Shown here: positions 1 through 9,000 of the stretch, piece after piece | Position numbering within the stretch: position 1 is the stretch's first letter | Layout of the letters: every line of letters begins with the position of its first letter | NCBI GenBank assembly: GCA_019420545.1 | Contig: JAHZGZ010000176.1 | Span: 1,356-12,192, forward strand | DNA length: 10,837 nt | Origin: Bacteroidales bacterium | GTDB lineage: Bacteria > Bacteroidota > Bacteroidia > Bacteroidales > Muribaculaceae | Direction of reading: 5' to 3' | The notes under the pieces: generated by a model | Told to the model about the DNA's origin: nothing | What the model saw: only the letters and a program-made list of their open reading frames with translations | The model's database searches: none | Program-made: the position numbers and the translations under genes

Positions 1-1
1 C

Positions 2-721
2 CCCGATGTGGTATTCTTCGCCACCCCGCCGGTCGACGGCGTGTTCCAGGAATATGCCGTACATCCCGCCGACCTCTGCTTCAGGCTTCCCGACAACGTA
101 AGCAATCTCGAAGGAGCGCTCATCGAGCCTCTCGCCATAGGATTCCATGCCGCCAACCAGGGTGGAGCCCATGCAGGCCAGAAGGCCGTGGTATTCGGTG
201 CCGGATGCATAGGGCTGGTGTGCATGATGGCTCTGAAAGCCGAGGGCGTATCGGAGATAATCGTTGTCGACGTAATGCCCAAACGCCTTGAGAAGGCCAT
301 GAAACTCGGTGCGTCGGCGGTAATCAACGCAGCCGAAGAAAATGTGGTGGAGCGCGTCGCAGAACTCACCGGAGGCGAAGGCATAGACCTTTCCATCGAG
401 ACCGCAGGCACCGAGATCACCACACGCCAGGCTATAGAAGTGGCACGCAAAGGCTCCACTATCGTGCTTGTAGGATACAGCCGCACAGGCGAGCTTACAC
501 TGCCCATCTCTCTGTTCATCGACAAGGAGCTGACGTTCAGAAGCGTGTTCCGCTACCGCCACATCTATCCAATGGCCATAGAGGCAGTAGCCAAGGGGCG
601 TGTCAACCTCAAGGACATAGCGACACATATATTTGATCTGTGCGACATACAGGAGGCTATGGATCGCAGCGTAAGCGACAAAGCCAATATTGTAAAGGCA
701 GCCGTAAGAATCAACCCGTAA
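2..721 (+). CDS. Zinc-type polyol (sorbitol/xylitol-like) dehydrogenase, MDR family; 5'-truncated by window edge
   Basis: This is the last 239 residues of a medium-chain dehydrogenase/reductase, reading in frame from the left edge. Family members are about 340-350 residues, so roughly 105-110 N-terminal residues are missing, including most catalytic zinc ligands. Visible hallmarks are the end of the catalytic domain (GVFQEYAVHP), the IEPLAIG segment that in sorbitol dehydrogenases carries a glutamate near the zinc, and the Rossmann dinucleotide loop GAGCIGL at 197-217. An aspartate at the end of the second Rossmann strand (VVDVMPKRL) points to NAD rather than NADP. The likely reaction is oxidation of a polyol or cyclitol hydroxyl to a ketone in the cytoplasm. 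Relatives also include threonine dehydrogenase and scyllo-inosose dehydrogenase, so the substrate is open. The TAA stop lies 18 bases before the symporter ATG, so the two genes are probably co-transcribed. The family call is firm; the substrate is not. Confidence 0.9.
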   Translation, partial: PDVVFFATPPVDGVFQEYAVHPADLCFRLPDNVSNLEGALIEPLAIGFHAANQGGAHAGQKAVVFGAGCIGLVCMMALKAEGVSEIIVVDVMPKRLEKAMKLGASAVINAAEENVVERVAELTGGEGIDLSIETAGTEITTRQAIEVARKGSTIVLVGYSRTGELTLPISLFIDKELTFRSVFRYRHIYPMAIEAVAKGRVNLKDIATHIFDLCDIQEAMDRSVSDKANIVKAAVRINP

Positions 722-1456
722 TTACCGCCGTCACCAACCATGGAATCACTCAATTACATCGTACTTTTTCTCTATTTCTTAGGACTGATCGCCGTAAGCT
801 GGCTCATGTCGCGCCGCATCAAAAGCTCGGAGGACATGTTTATAGCCGGGCGCAGCTCCTCGTGGTGGCTGTCGGGCATGTCGACCTATATGACCATCTT
901 CTCCGCCAGCACCTTCGTGGTGTGGGGAGGCGTGGCCTACCGCTCGGGCATCGTGGCCGTGATCATCGGCAACCTTGTGGGCGTGGCATGTCTGGTCACA
1001 GGCCGCTGGCTCGCCGGAAAATGGCGTCAGATAAAGATCAACTCGCCGGGCGACTTCATTGCCGTGCGTTTCGGCAAGACCACTGTCGACTTCTACACCA
1101 TTGCCGGCATCATCGGCCGCGGCGTGCATACCGGTGTGGCGCTCTATGCCATAGCGGTAGTGATGTCGACACTGATGATTCTGCCCGAAGGCCATTTTCT
1201 CGCCGACGCTACAGGCCACCTCTCGATAGCCTGGGCAGTGGTGATACTCGGCGTGATAACGCTTGTATATACCATTGCGGGCGGCTTCCTCGCCGTGCTG
1301 ATGACCGACGTGATCCAGTTCGGCGTGCTCATCACCGTAGTGCTGTTCATGATACCGCTGTCGCTCCACACAATAGGCGGCCTAGACACATCAATCAACT
1401 CCCGGGAGCTGCCGTCGACATATTTCGACCTCGCATCAAATGAGTATCCGTGGATA

Positions 1457-1459
1457 TGA
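1457..1459 (+). other. In-frame TGA within the symporter reading frame (codon 240)
   Basis: The frame reads N-E-Y-P-W-I, then TGA, then L-L-W-T-G-L-N-I-F-Q-M-G without any shift, and both sides are good symporter sequence. A single G-to-A change from TGG (Trp) would explain it, though other one-base ancestors such as CGA, GGA or TGC exist. Tryptophan is written TGG throughout the neighbouring genes, and none of them has an internal TGA, so general recoding of TGA is unlikely. The base after the stop is C, a context known in bacteria to be relatively leaky, so low-level readthrough cannot be ruled out. Confidence 0.9.
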
Positions 1460-2460
1460 CTCCTGCTCTGGACGGGTCTCAACATATTCCAGATGGGTGG
1501 CGACTGGCCTTTCGTACAGCGTTACATAAGTGTGCCCACCGCCCGCGACGCACGTCGCAGTAACTACCTCGTAGGTGTGCTTTACCTGCTCACCCCGGTA
1601 CTGTGGTACCTCCCCGCCATGGTCTACCGCACGATAAATCCAGACGCCAATCCCGAACAGGCCTATATACTCATGAGCCAGACAGTGCTCATGAAAGGTA
1701 TGCTCGGAGTGATGCTTGCGGCAATGATATCGGCCACGCTCAGTTGCGTGTCGGGTACGCTCAACGTCTATGCCAACGTGTTCACCTATCAGATCTACGG
1801 TGCGGCCCATCCGCAGGCCAAGGATTCCACACTCATCAAGGCCGGCCGGTTGTTCACCCTCGTTTTCGGAGTGGCCATAATCGCCATCGCGCTGCTCATA
1901 CCCTTCATGGGTGGTGCCGAACGTGTGGTGGTGACCATCCTCACCATGGTCATCGCTCCGCTCTTCATCCCCTCGGTATGGGGACTCCTTTCGAGCCGTA
2001 TCAACGGGCGTCAGGTGATATGGGCCATGCTCGCCACATACGCTATCGGAATAACGATGAAGTTTACCCTCGCCGGACTTGTCAACAATCAGGTGCTCGA
2101 AGCCACTGTCGGCCTGTTGCTCCCCGTGGCAATAATGGCGGCCCTGCAGTTGCGCGGACGTATCAAAGGATATGTATGCCCCGGCTATACGAAGATCGAG
2201 GCCATGGAGGATACAGCGGCCGACGTGGAGCCCGACGCGGCCACACGACGTGCCGTGAAATCCTATTCGTTCATGGCCATCAATTGCTTCCTCGTCACTC
2301 TCGGCGCGATTGCCCTGCTGCTCGTATACCTGATGTGCACCGAAGTATACGATCCCGTGGTATGCAATATCATGACCGCCACATGCCTCATCATCGCCGC
2401 ACTCATCGGCATATATGTGGCATACCGGGTGGTCGACTCACGTAAAAAGCCCGTCACCGC

Positions 2461-2464
2461 ATGA
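2461..2464 (+). other. ATGA start/stop overlap between symporter and phosphatase genes
   Basis: The ATG of the phosphatase gene shares bases with the TGA stop of the symporter. Such overlaps usually mean co-transcription and often translational coupling by terminating ribosomes. Ribosomes that stop at 1457 would not reach this junction, so the upstream nonsense codon could lower phosphatase expression. That consequence is inference. Confidence 0.8.
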
Positions 2465-4647
2465 AACACCCGTTATACTATCTGCCCCTCCTCGTTGCGG
2501 CATGCCTCGTCACGCCGCCGGCACGTAGCGCGGAGCCCGCATGTGAGATCGCCTATACCAAGGATGCATCGCGCCGCTCCCAGCAGGGGATGGCACTCTG
2601 GGGCGACCTTCTGCTGGCGTTCGAGCATGGCGGCCACTGCACCGTCTACGACCGCAGCGGCAAGGAGCTGAAACGTGTGGGTGAGTTTGACGTGGAGTCA
2701 TCGTCGAAAGCCAACCACTGCAACCAGGCCAATTTCGGAGTAGAGCAGCTCCCCGGAGCGGCGATGCCCGTAGTCTACCTGTCGGTCGCACAGCCGAAAA
2801 GCAAGCTGGACATGCGCTGCCATGTAGAGAGCATCACCCGCAAGGGGCGCAAATGGAGCTCCCGCCTGGTGCAGACCATCGAACTCGACACCGCCGGATG
2901 GGCGCGCCGCGAACTCAACACGATATTCGGCGCACCATCGTGGCTCATCGACCGCGAACGCGGCGACATGTGGGTATTCTCGGGACGTGTGCGCACGGTG
3001 CCAAAGGCTATGCCCACCTTCGCCCACAATAAACTCGTGGCGACACGTTTCCGCATACCCGCGCTGTCGGAGGGTGATTACGTAAGGCTCGGTGCCGACG
3101 ATGTGGTGGAGCAGGCTGTGTTCGACATGGACGCGTATGCCACACAGTCGGGATGCATCCATGACGGCAAGATCTTCTACAGCTTCGGATTCGGCGACAA
3201 ATACCCCGTGACGACCTCCAAAGTACGTGTCTACGACCTCGACCGCCGCTGTGTGGCGGCACGTGTCGACCTCGACAGCACCATACGTGAGGAATGCGAG
3301 GCCCTGATGGTCGATGGCGGCCGCATGCTGGTCAACACCAACAGCCCGCGCATCTATTCTGTACCGATGCCCGACATGCAGCACGATCCCACCCTCAGCC
3401 GCGGCACATACCGTGTCGACCCGTTCAACGAGCCGGAGGACCGTACCGCCCCCGAAGGCTACGAGCCGTTTATGATCAGTACCTACTGCCGCCACGGTAT
3501 CCGCCATATCGACAGCGCGCCGGTGCTTCCGCTGGTAAAGCAGGCCCTTGAATGGGGAGATTCGGCGCGGCAGCTCACTCCGCTTGGCAAAATAATGCTC
3601 GACCATCTGCAAGCGCTGTGGCCCACTGTCGACCAGCGCACAGGCGACCTCACCGCCGGTGGAACCCGCCAGTGGGAGGAGTACGCGGCAAAACTGTGCC
3701 GCGAATATCCCGAGGTGATGGCACCGGGCGCCACCGTACAGTCACAGTCGACCAACGTTATGCGCACGGCCCGCTCGATGGAAGCGTTCGACGCCGCTGT
3801 AGGCCGCCTTTGTCCGGGAGTGAAAGTCACCGGCGATGTCAGCAGCCGCTATCACACATGGCTCAATCCATACGCCAACGACTGCCGCACCAAGCTCCCC
3901 CTCGACGAGGAGATGCGCTCACACTCCGGGCGCTGGTATCCGCTATGGCGCGAGTTTGTGACGGAGCACATAGATCTCTCCGGGTGGCTCGGCGGCATAT
4001 TCCTGTCGCCCGACAGTGCCGCCGCACGGTTTGATGCGGTAACCCTCTGCGAGGCCATGTTCACCCTCGCCAACGCCGCCCCCGCGCTCGACCGGGCCGA
4101 GTCGTTCAGCGAACTGTTCACTCCGGAGCAGGCACAGGCCATGTGGGAGGCCGACAACGTGCGCCAGTACATGCAGAAAGGGCGCCACAGTGTAAACCTC
4201 GGCCGCGGATGGCAGCAGGCAGGCAAGATTCTCGACAACATCATTGCATGTGCCGACGAGGATATAGCCGCCGGACGCCGTGGCGCGCGCATGCGTTTCG
4301 GCCACGACGGTTGCCTCATGGCGCTTCTCGCACTGCTCGAAGCCGACACGTGGGGCACAGCTACCGACAACCTCGACGAAGTGAAGACTTTCTGGCAGAC
4401 ATGGCGCATACCCATGGCGTCGAAGCTCAGTTTCGTATTCTTCCGCAATACGCGCGACAACAATATTCTCGTAAAGGTTCTCCTCAACGGCAAAGCCATG
4501 GCTCTACCCCTCCGGGCGGCCGGTACCGACCGGTGCTATGACTGGGAACAGCTGCGCGAGCTGTCGCTCGCAAAAATCCGCGACGCAGCTGCAGCCCTTG
4601 AAGCCTCTGCCGCGACTCCTCTCAACAGCAACAGAACAAGCAATTAA
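2461..4647 (+). CDS. Exported beta-propeller / histidine acid phosphatase fusion protein
   Basis: This 728-residue protein starts with an export signal. MKHPLYYLPLLVAAC contains a lipobox-like LVAAC (Cys15), but the hydrophobic stretch could also be cleaved near ARSA, so lipoprotein or soluble periplasmic form is open. Residues about 25-335 are rich in short strands and turns (GDLLLAFEHGG, VVYLSV, GKIFYSFGFG, GGRMLVNTNS) and look like a beta-propeller, a by-eye call. Residues about 337-715 form a clade-2 histidine phosphatase, the class holding phytases, MINPP and glucose-1-phosphatase. R344-H345-G346-x-R348 supplies the phosphorylated histidine, and H615-D616 is the typical HD motif with the proton donor. 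Both motifs are intact, so activity is likely. The family usually acts on small phosphate monoesters outside the cytoplasm. Its place between a symporter and a SusCD system suggests it frees an imported ligand from phosphate. The start at 2461 is favoured because it gives the signal peptide directly. Confidence 0.85.
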   Translation: MKHPLYYLPLLVAACLVTPPARSAEPACEIAYTKDASRRSQQGMALWGDLLLAFEHGGHCTVYDRSGKELKRVGEFDVESSSKANHCNQANFGVEQLPGAAMPVVYLSVAQPKSKLDMRCHVESITRKGRKWSSRLVQTIELDTAGWARRELNTIFGAPSWLIDRERGDMWVFSGRVRTVPKAMPTFAHNKLVATRFRIPALSEGDYVRLGADDVVEQAVFDMDAYATQSGCIHDGKIFYSFGFGDKYPVTTSKVRVYDLDRRCVAARVDLDSTIREECEALMVDGGRMLVNTNSPRIYSVPMPDMQHDPTLSRGTYRVDPFNEPEDRTAPEGYEPFMISTYCRHGIRHIDSAPVLPLVKQALEWGDSARQLTPLGKIMLDHLQALWPTVDQRTGDLTAGGTRQWEEYAAKLCREYPEVMAPGATVQSQSTNVMRTARSMEAFDAAVGRLCPGVKVTGDVSSRYHTWLNPYANDCRTKLPLDEEMRSHSGRWYPLWREFVTEHIDLSGWLGGIFLSPDSAAARFDAVTLCEAMFTLANAAPALDRAESFSELFTPEQAQAMWEADNVRQYMQKGRHSVNLGRGWQQAGKILDNIIACADEDIAAGRRGARMRFGHDGCLMALLALLEADTWGTATDNLDEVKTFWQTWRIPMASKLSFVFFRNTRDNNILVKVLLNGKAMALPLRAAGTDRCYDWEQLRELSLAKIRDAAAALEASAATPLNSNRTSN

Positions 4648-4668
4648 TATTAACCTCAAAAACAGATC

Positions 4669-5982
4669 ATGAAAATCCTTTCAAGACTACTCCTCATCGC
4701 TTTCATGGCGATGATGACAGCCTGTTCCGACGACGACGTGGCTCCGTACATGGAACTCTCGGACAAGGAAATGGCCATATCGGCCGACGGAGGTACGATT
4801 ACCATGACAGTAACCTCCAACGTGAAGTATGTGGTGAATCACCAGACCGAGTGGCTCAATATCTCAGAGGCCACAAACGAAAACAACATTACTACATTTA
4901 CTATCGAGGTCAGCCCCAACGAAGATTTCGATAACCGTACGGGCCGCATCAAGTTTATCGGCGAGAACGTCACGCCCAAAGCGCTCGACATAACACAGCG
5001 CGGGCTTGTACCGACAGGTGTATCGGTAAAGAACATCACTCTCGAGGCAGGAGAGACCGAGGCTGAATTTACCGTACTCGGCGAAGGCCCCTGGACAGCC
5101 ACTGCATCCAATCCCGACTTCGTGCTCACACCCGACTCGGGCGAAGGTGAGACTAAAGTGAAGGTAACCTTCCCCCGCAACCAGACGAGATCGGACATAA
5201 ACACCACCGTCACCGTCAGCATCGACGGCAAGCAGTACACCCTTACCATCACTCAGCTCGCGCTTGATCTTACCGTCATCACCGAATGGGCCATCGACAA
5301 GAACAAGGACGAGTATTCATCGACATGGGGCGCGCTTACCTTCAGCAAATCCAAGGCAGGATTTATCGACGCTTACGCCAATCCGACTACCGGTACCGGC
5401 CGGATACGCTTCTACAACTCCGACAAATCGGGACGTCCCGACGACGGAAAGGGCATGCGCACACAGACCGGCTCTCACGGCGACCTGATGATACGCGGCT
5501 GCGTCACCACCGACTACTGGCTCATCGAATGCGGCAACAAGTCGTTCGACATGCTCCCCGCCGATACGCCTATGCGCTTCGAGTTTACGGGACATATCTA
5601 CTCAAGCTGCGCCGCCCACTGGATGGCCGAATACCTCGACGGCAACGAATGGCTCCCGCTCATGACACCCAAGACCGTCACCCTTACCGCCACGGAAGGC
5701 CTGTCGGGTGCCGCCGGCAACTGGAGCGAGACCGTCACCTACAACTACGAGTATCCCAAGGATGGTATCTACGTGCTCTTCGAAGGCACTTTCTCGCTGA
5801 AAAATCCGTGTGAGACGGTACAGATACGCCTGCGTCCCGCTACCGAGATCGCGATGTGCGGCAAGTATATCGACCAGATCTCCCAGAGTACATGTACACG
5901 ATTTACCGCCCAGCATCCCCACGAAGGCGACAAGGCCGTCAAGGAATACAACCAGACGGTAAAACTCGAATTCGTACAGTAA
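4669..5982 (+). CDS. Surface lipoprotein with two BACON/Ig-like domains, probable ligand-binding (SusE/F-position) protein
   Basis: The 437-residue product has a lipoprotein signal ending MMTAC, with Cys19 as the acylated residue, followed by Ser-Asp-Asp-Asp. Acidic residues just after the cysteine are the known surface-export signal in Bacteroidota. Residues about 28-112 match a BACON domain: the strand MELSDKEMAISADGG, then TEWLNIS, then a final LDITQRG. Residues about 113-197 form a second, more divergent copy ending TLTITQ. The remainder, about 198-437, is rich in aromatic residues and beta strands and lacks any catalytic motif I recognise; it may be a jelly-roll binding domain. The likely role is holding ligand at the cell surface for the SusCD transporter encoded just downstream. 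SusE/F-like proteins usually follow SusD, whereas this gene precedes SusC. The gaps of 21 and 25 bases to its neighbours support one operon. Confidence 0.8.
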   Translation: MKILSRLLLIAFMAMMTACSDDDVAPYMELSDKEMAISADGGTITMTVTSNVKYVVNHQTEWLNISEATNENNITTFTIEVSPNEDFDNRTGRIKFIGENVTPKALDITQRGLVPTGVSVKNITLEAGETEAEFTVLGEGPWTATASNPDFVLTPDSGEGETKVKVTFPRNQTRSDINTTVTVSIDGKQYTLTITQLALDLTVITEWAIDKNKDEYSSTWGALTFSKSKAGFIDAYANPTTGTGRIRFYNSDKSGRPDDGKGMRTQTGSHGDLMIRGCVTTDYWLIECGNKSFDMLPADTPMRFEFTGHIYSSCAAHWMAEYLDGNEWLPLMTPKTVTLTATEGLSGAAGNWSETVTYNYEYPKDGIYVLFEGTFSLKNPCETVQIRLRPATEIAMCGKYIDQISQSTCTRFTAQHPHEGDKAVKEYNQTVKLEFVQ

Positions 5983-6007
5983 CATCCATCTCTTTTTTCA
6001 ACCAATC
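5983..6007 (+). other. Short leader before the SusC gene; two candidate starts
   Basis: This 25-base gap holds a run of six T (5993-5998) and no Shine-Dalgarno-like purine stretch, as is normal in Bacteroidota. Two in-frame ATGs follow, at 6008 and 6020. Both give a usable signal peptide (34 versus 30 residues up to and including the first mature Gln). I kept the upstream one, but 6020 is equally possible. No hairpin stands before the T run, so I do not call a terminator. Confidence 0.4.
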
Positions 6008-9000
6008 ATGAAATACCAAATGAAATCATTTATAAACGTGCTGCGAAAGGCATCGGCCACCATTTTCGTAATGGCGGCGATGCTTGCCCCCGCGGCGGCA
6101 ATGGCGCAAGGGAGCACACTGTCAGGTACCGTCACCGACGAGACCGACGAACCGATTGTCGGTGCAATCATATCCGACAAGACGAGCAAATACTCCGCAA
6201 TGACCGATATCGACGGGCACTACACCATCGCCTCTGTTCCCGCCGGTACGGAAATCAAGGTGACATACCTCGGCTACAAGCCCGAGACGGCCAAATGGAC
6301 CGGCAAAGGCACTCTCGACTTCAAGCTCTATCCCGACGCACAGATGCTTGAGGAAACCGTGGTCATCGGCTATGCCACCGTCAAGAAAAAAGACCTCACA
6401 GGTGCCGTGGGCGCCGTAGGTTCCGAGCGTCTCGAAAAGCAGCGCTCCCCCAACCTCACCACGGCGCTCCAGGGAACTATCCCGGGCCTCGATATCACCC
6501 GCAACGGCAGTATGCCCGGGGCAAGCGGCTCGATAAAGGTGCGCGGTGTCACTACTATGAGCGACAACTCGCCGCTGATTCTTGTCGACGGCACTCCGGT
6601 AAGCGACCTCGACAATGTGAATCCCGACGACGTAGAGTCGATATCCGTACTTAAAGACGCCGCAGCCGCATCGATATACGGTGCCCGCGCAGCCGCAGGC
6701 GTTATCCTCGTCACCACCAAGGGCGCAAAGGAAGGCGATCTCTCGATCACCTACAACGGCGAATTCTCCCTCATGCACGCATCGTCCTACCCCGACTATG
6801 TGGTCGATCCCGTACGCCACATGAAGTTTATCAACGAGCTCCGCTGGAACGAAGCCGGCAACCCAGCCGGAGGCGAGTATCCCACCTATTCGCAGGAATA
6901 TATCGAATCGTACATGACCAACCATTTCTACGATCCCATCGAATATCCCGTCTATGACTGGAAGGACCGTCTGCTCCGCTCCACAGCTCCGCGCACAAAG
7001 CACAATGTAAGCCTCGCCTACGGCAACAAGCAGATAAAGACACGCATCTCGGCCTCATACGAGAAGACCGAGGCTCTCTACAAAGGTTCCGACCACGAGC
7101 GTATCTACGTGCGTGCCAACAACACCATCAACTTCAACAGGCAGTGGACGGCCAACGTCGATCTTTCCTTCCGTCATGCCGTCAAGAACGATCCCCACTC
7201 GGGCAGCCCGCTCGGTGCCGCACTGCGCTATCCGCAGATCTACGCCGGCACCTATCCTGACGGACGCATCGCTGCCGGCCAGTCGGGCTCAAACACCGAA
7301 GGCGCATTCCTTCAGGGCGGTGAAAAGAAGAATACCGTCAACTATCTTACCGGCAAGATCGCGCTTACCTACAAGCCGTTCTCTTTCCTTACCATCCAGG
7401 GCACGGTGACACCCACCATGTCGTTCCAGAAGATTAAGGACATGAAGAAAGCCGTCCCCTACTATGACGCTTTCAACACCGACCAGCTCCTCGGCTACAT
7501 CTCGGGCTACGAAACCAACACCCTCTCGGAGACGCGTACCGAGAACTACTCGATCGAGAAATCCCTTACAGCCACGTTCTACAAGGATTTCGGTCCACAC
7601 TCCGTAAACGTACTCGCAGGTTATGAGGATTACTACTATAACTATGAGACGCTGGCAGTATCGTCCGACAAAATGACCCTTCCCGACTATCCCTACCTCG
7701 ACAATGCCAACAAGAATGAGGTGTCACCGGCCGGCAGTGCATTTGAGAACGCCTACCGTTCATTCTTCGGACGCGTGATGTACAACTTCGACAGCCGCTA
7801 CTTCATCCAGGCCAATATACGCGGCGACGGCTCGTCGCGCTTCGGCAAGGACTACCGCTGGGGATGGTTCCCCTCGGCATCGCTCGGATGGCGTCTCAGC
7901 AACGAAAAATTCATGGAAAGCCTCTCGCCGGTACTCTCCAACTTCATGCTTCGCGCGTCGTACGGCTCACTCGGCAACGAGCGTATAGGCAACTACCCCT
8001 ATCAGGCCTCCATCAACCTCGAAAACGCCATCATGTTCGGCTCAAAAGGCCCTGAGGCCGCTACTTCCGCCGCACAGATACGTTATGCCGTCGAGAACAT
8101 CACCTGGGAATCGACACATACATGGGATATCGGCGTTGATTTCGGCCTGTTCAACGGACGCCTCGATTTCACCGGCGACATCTACTACAAAAAGACCAAG
8201 GACATGCTTATCGCCACGGAGATTCCCAAGTTTACCGGCTACGGAGCACCCGAAGTGAATGCCGGCGACATGAATACACGAGGCTGGGAAGCAAAAATAT
8301 CCTGGAACGACAATATCGGCAAGGACTGGACCTACGGCGTAGGATTCAACATCTCCAACTCAAAGTCGAAGATGGGCAACCTCAACGGCAAGGTACAGTA
8401 CAGCGGCGACTGCATAATCCGCGGCGGCGACGAATATCTGGCTTTTTACGGCTATCGCTCCGACGGCATATACCAGACTGCCGAGGAGGTCGCCAATTCG
8501 CCTAAACTCGTCACTTCGGTAGGCCCCGGCGACATACGTTACAAGGATCTCAGCGGTGCCGACGGCATTCCCGACGACAAGATCGACGAGACCAACGACC
8601 GCGAGGTACTCGGCTCATCGCTCCCCCACTACCTTTTCGGCGGATATGTCAACGTAGGCTACAAGGGTATCCGCCTGTCGGCGGCATTCAATGGCGTGGG
8701 CCAGCAGAAAGTGCGCATGTCGGAAGTGATGGTACGCCAGCAGTCGTTCCGTGCCGCTCCCGAAATCATCATGGGCAAATACTGGAGTCTGTACAACACC
8801 GAAGAGCAGAACCGCAACGCCATATACCCGCGCCTCAACAGCGCCACAGGCGACAGCAACAACTACAAGATGTCAGACTTCTGGCTCATGGACGGATCAT
8901 ACATGCGCGTGAAGAATATCAACCTGAGCTACACGTTCCCGAAGAATCTGGTAAAGAAGATACGCTTCGACCGCCTGCGCGTGTACTTCAACGTCGAGGA

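Larger units (their letters stand above)
740..2464 (+). pseudogene. Sodium:solute symporter (SSS/SLC5 family), interrupted by an in-frame TGA
   Basis: Two open segments in the same frame, 740-1459 and 1460-2464, together make one SSS-family protein of about 574 codons, a normal length. The start at 740 gives MESLNYIVLFLYFLGLIAVSW, a typical first helix, followed by the family-like stretch SSEDMFIAGRSSSWWLSGMS. About six membrane segments precede the stop and about nine follow it. The distal part has the QRYISVP stretch and a helix matching the SSS sodium-site helix (LAAMISATLSCVSGTLNVY); by eye a Ser-Cys pair sits where vSGLT has Ser-Ser. Codon 240 is TGA, preceded by ATA and followed by CTC. 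Translation ending there would lose the second half of the transport core. Restart at ATG 1493 would give only the C-terminal part, and no ribosome site is evident. The intact protein would import a sugar, polyol or cyclitol with Na+ across the inner membrane. A real nonsense mutation, an assembly error and strain polymorphism are all possible. Confidence 0.85.

Noticed and set aside
779..1369. Long open frame on the minus strand opposite the symporter
   Set aside because: Its translation is His/Arg-rich, has no recognisable domain, and is a shadow of the GC-rich symporter codons on the other strand.
640..1443. Plus-strand frame overlapping the dehydrogenase end and the symporter start
   Set aside because: The product is very rich in Arg and His with no membrane segments or motifs, while the competing frame from 740 encodes clean symporter helices.
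740..2464. General reassignment of TGA to tryptophan
   Set aside because: TGG encodes Trp throughout all six genes, none of the other genes has an internal TGA, and the symporter itself ends at a TGA exactly where the next gene begins.
1493..2464. Distal symporter half as an independent gene starting at ATG 1493
   Set aside because: It would begin in the middle of a membrane segment, has no visible leader, and the same frame continues upstream through the TGA with good family sequence, so it is the 3' part of one gene.
2698..3612. Open minus-strand frame of about 300 codons inside the phosphatase gene
   Set aside because: It lies wholly opposite a coding sequence with clear family motifs and shows no domain, signal peptide or plausible start context. 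Strong codon bias in GC-rich DNA commonly opens such frames.
5983..6007. T-run before SusC as an intrinsic terminator
   Set aside because: The six-T run has no stable GC-rich hairpin before it. The nearby CGAATTCG is a palindrome without a loop.
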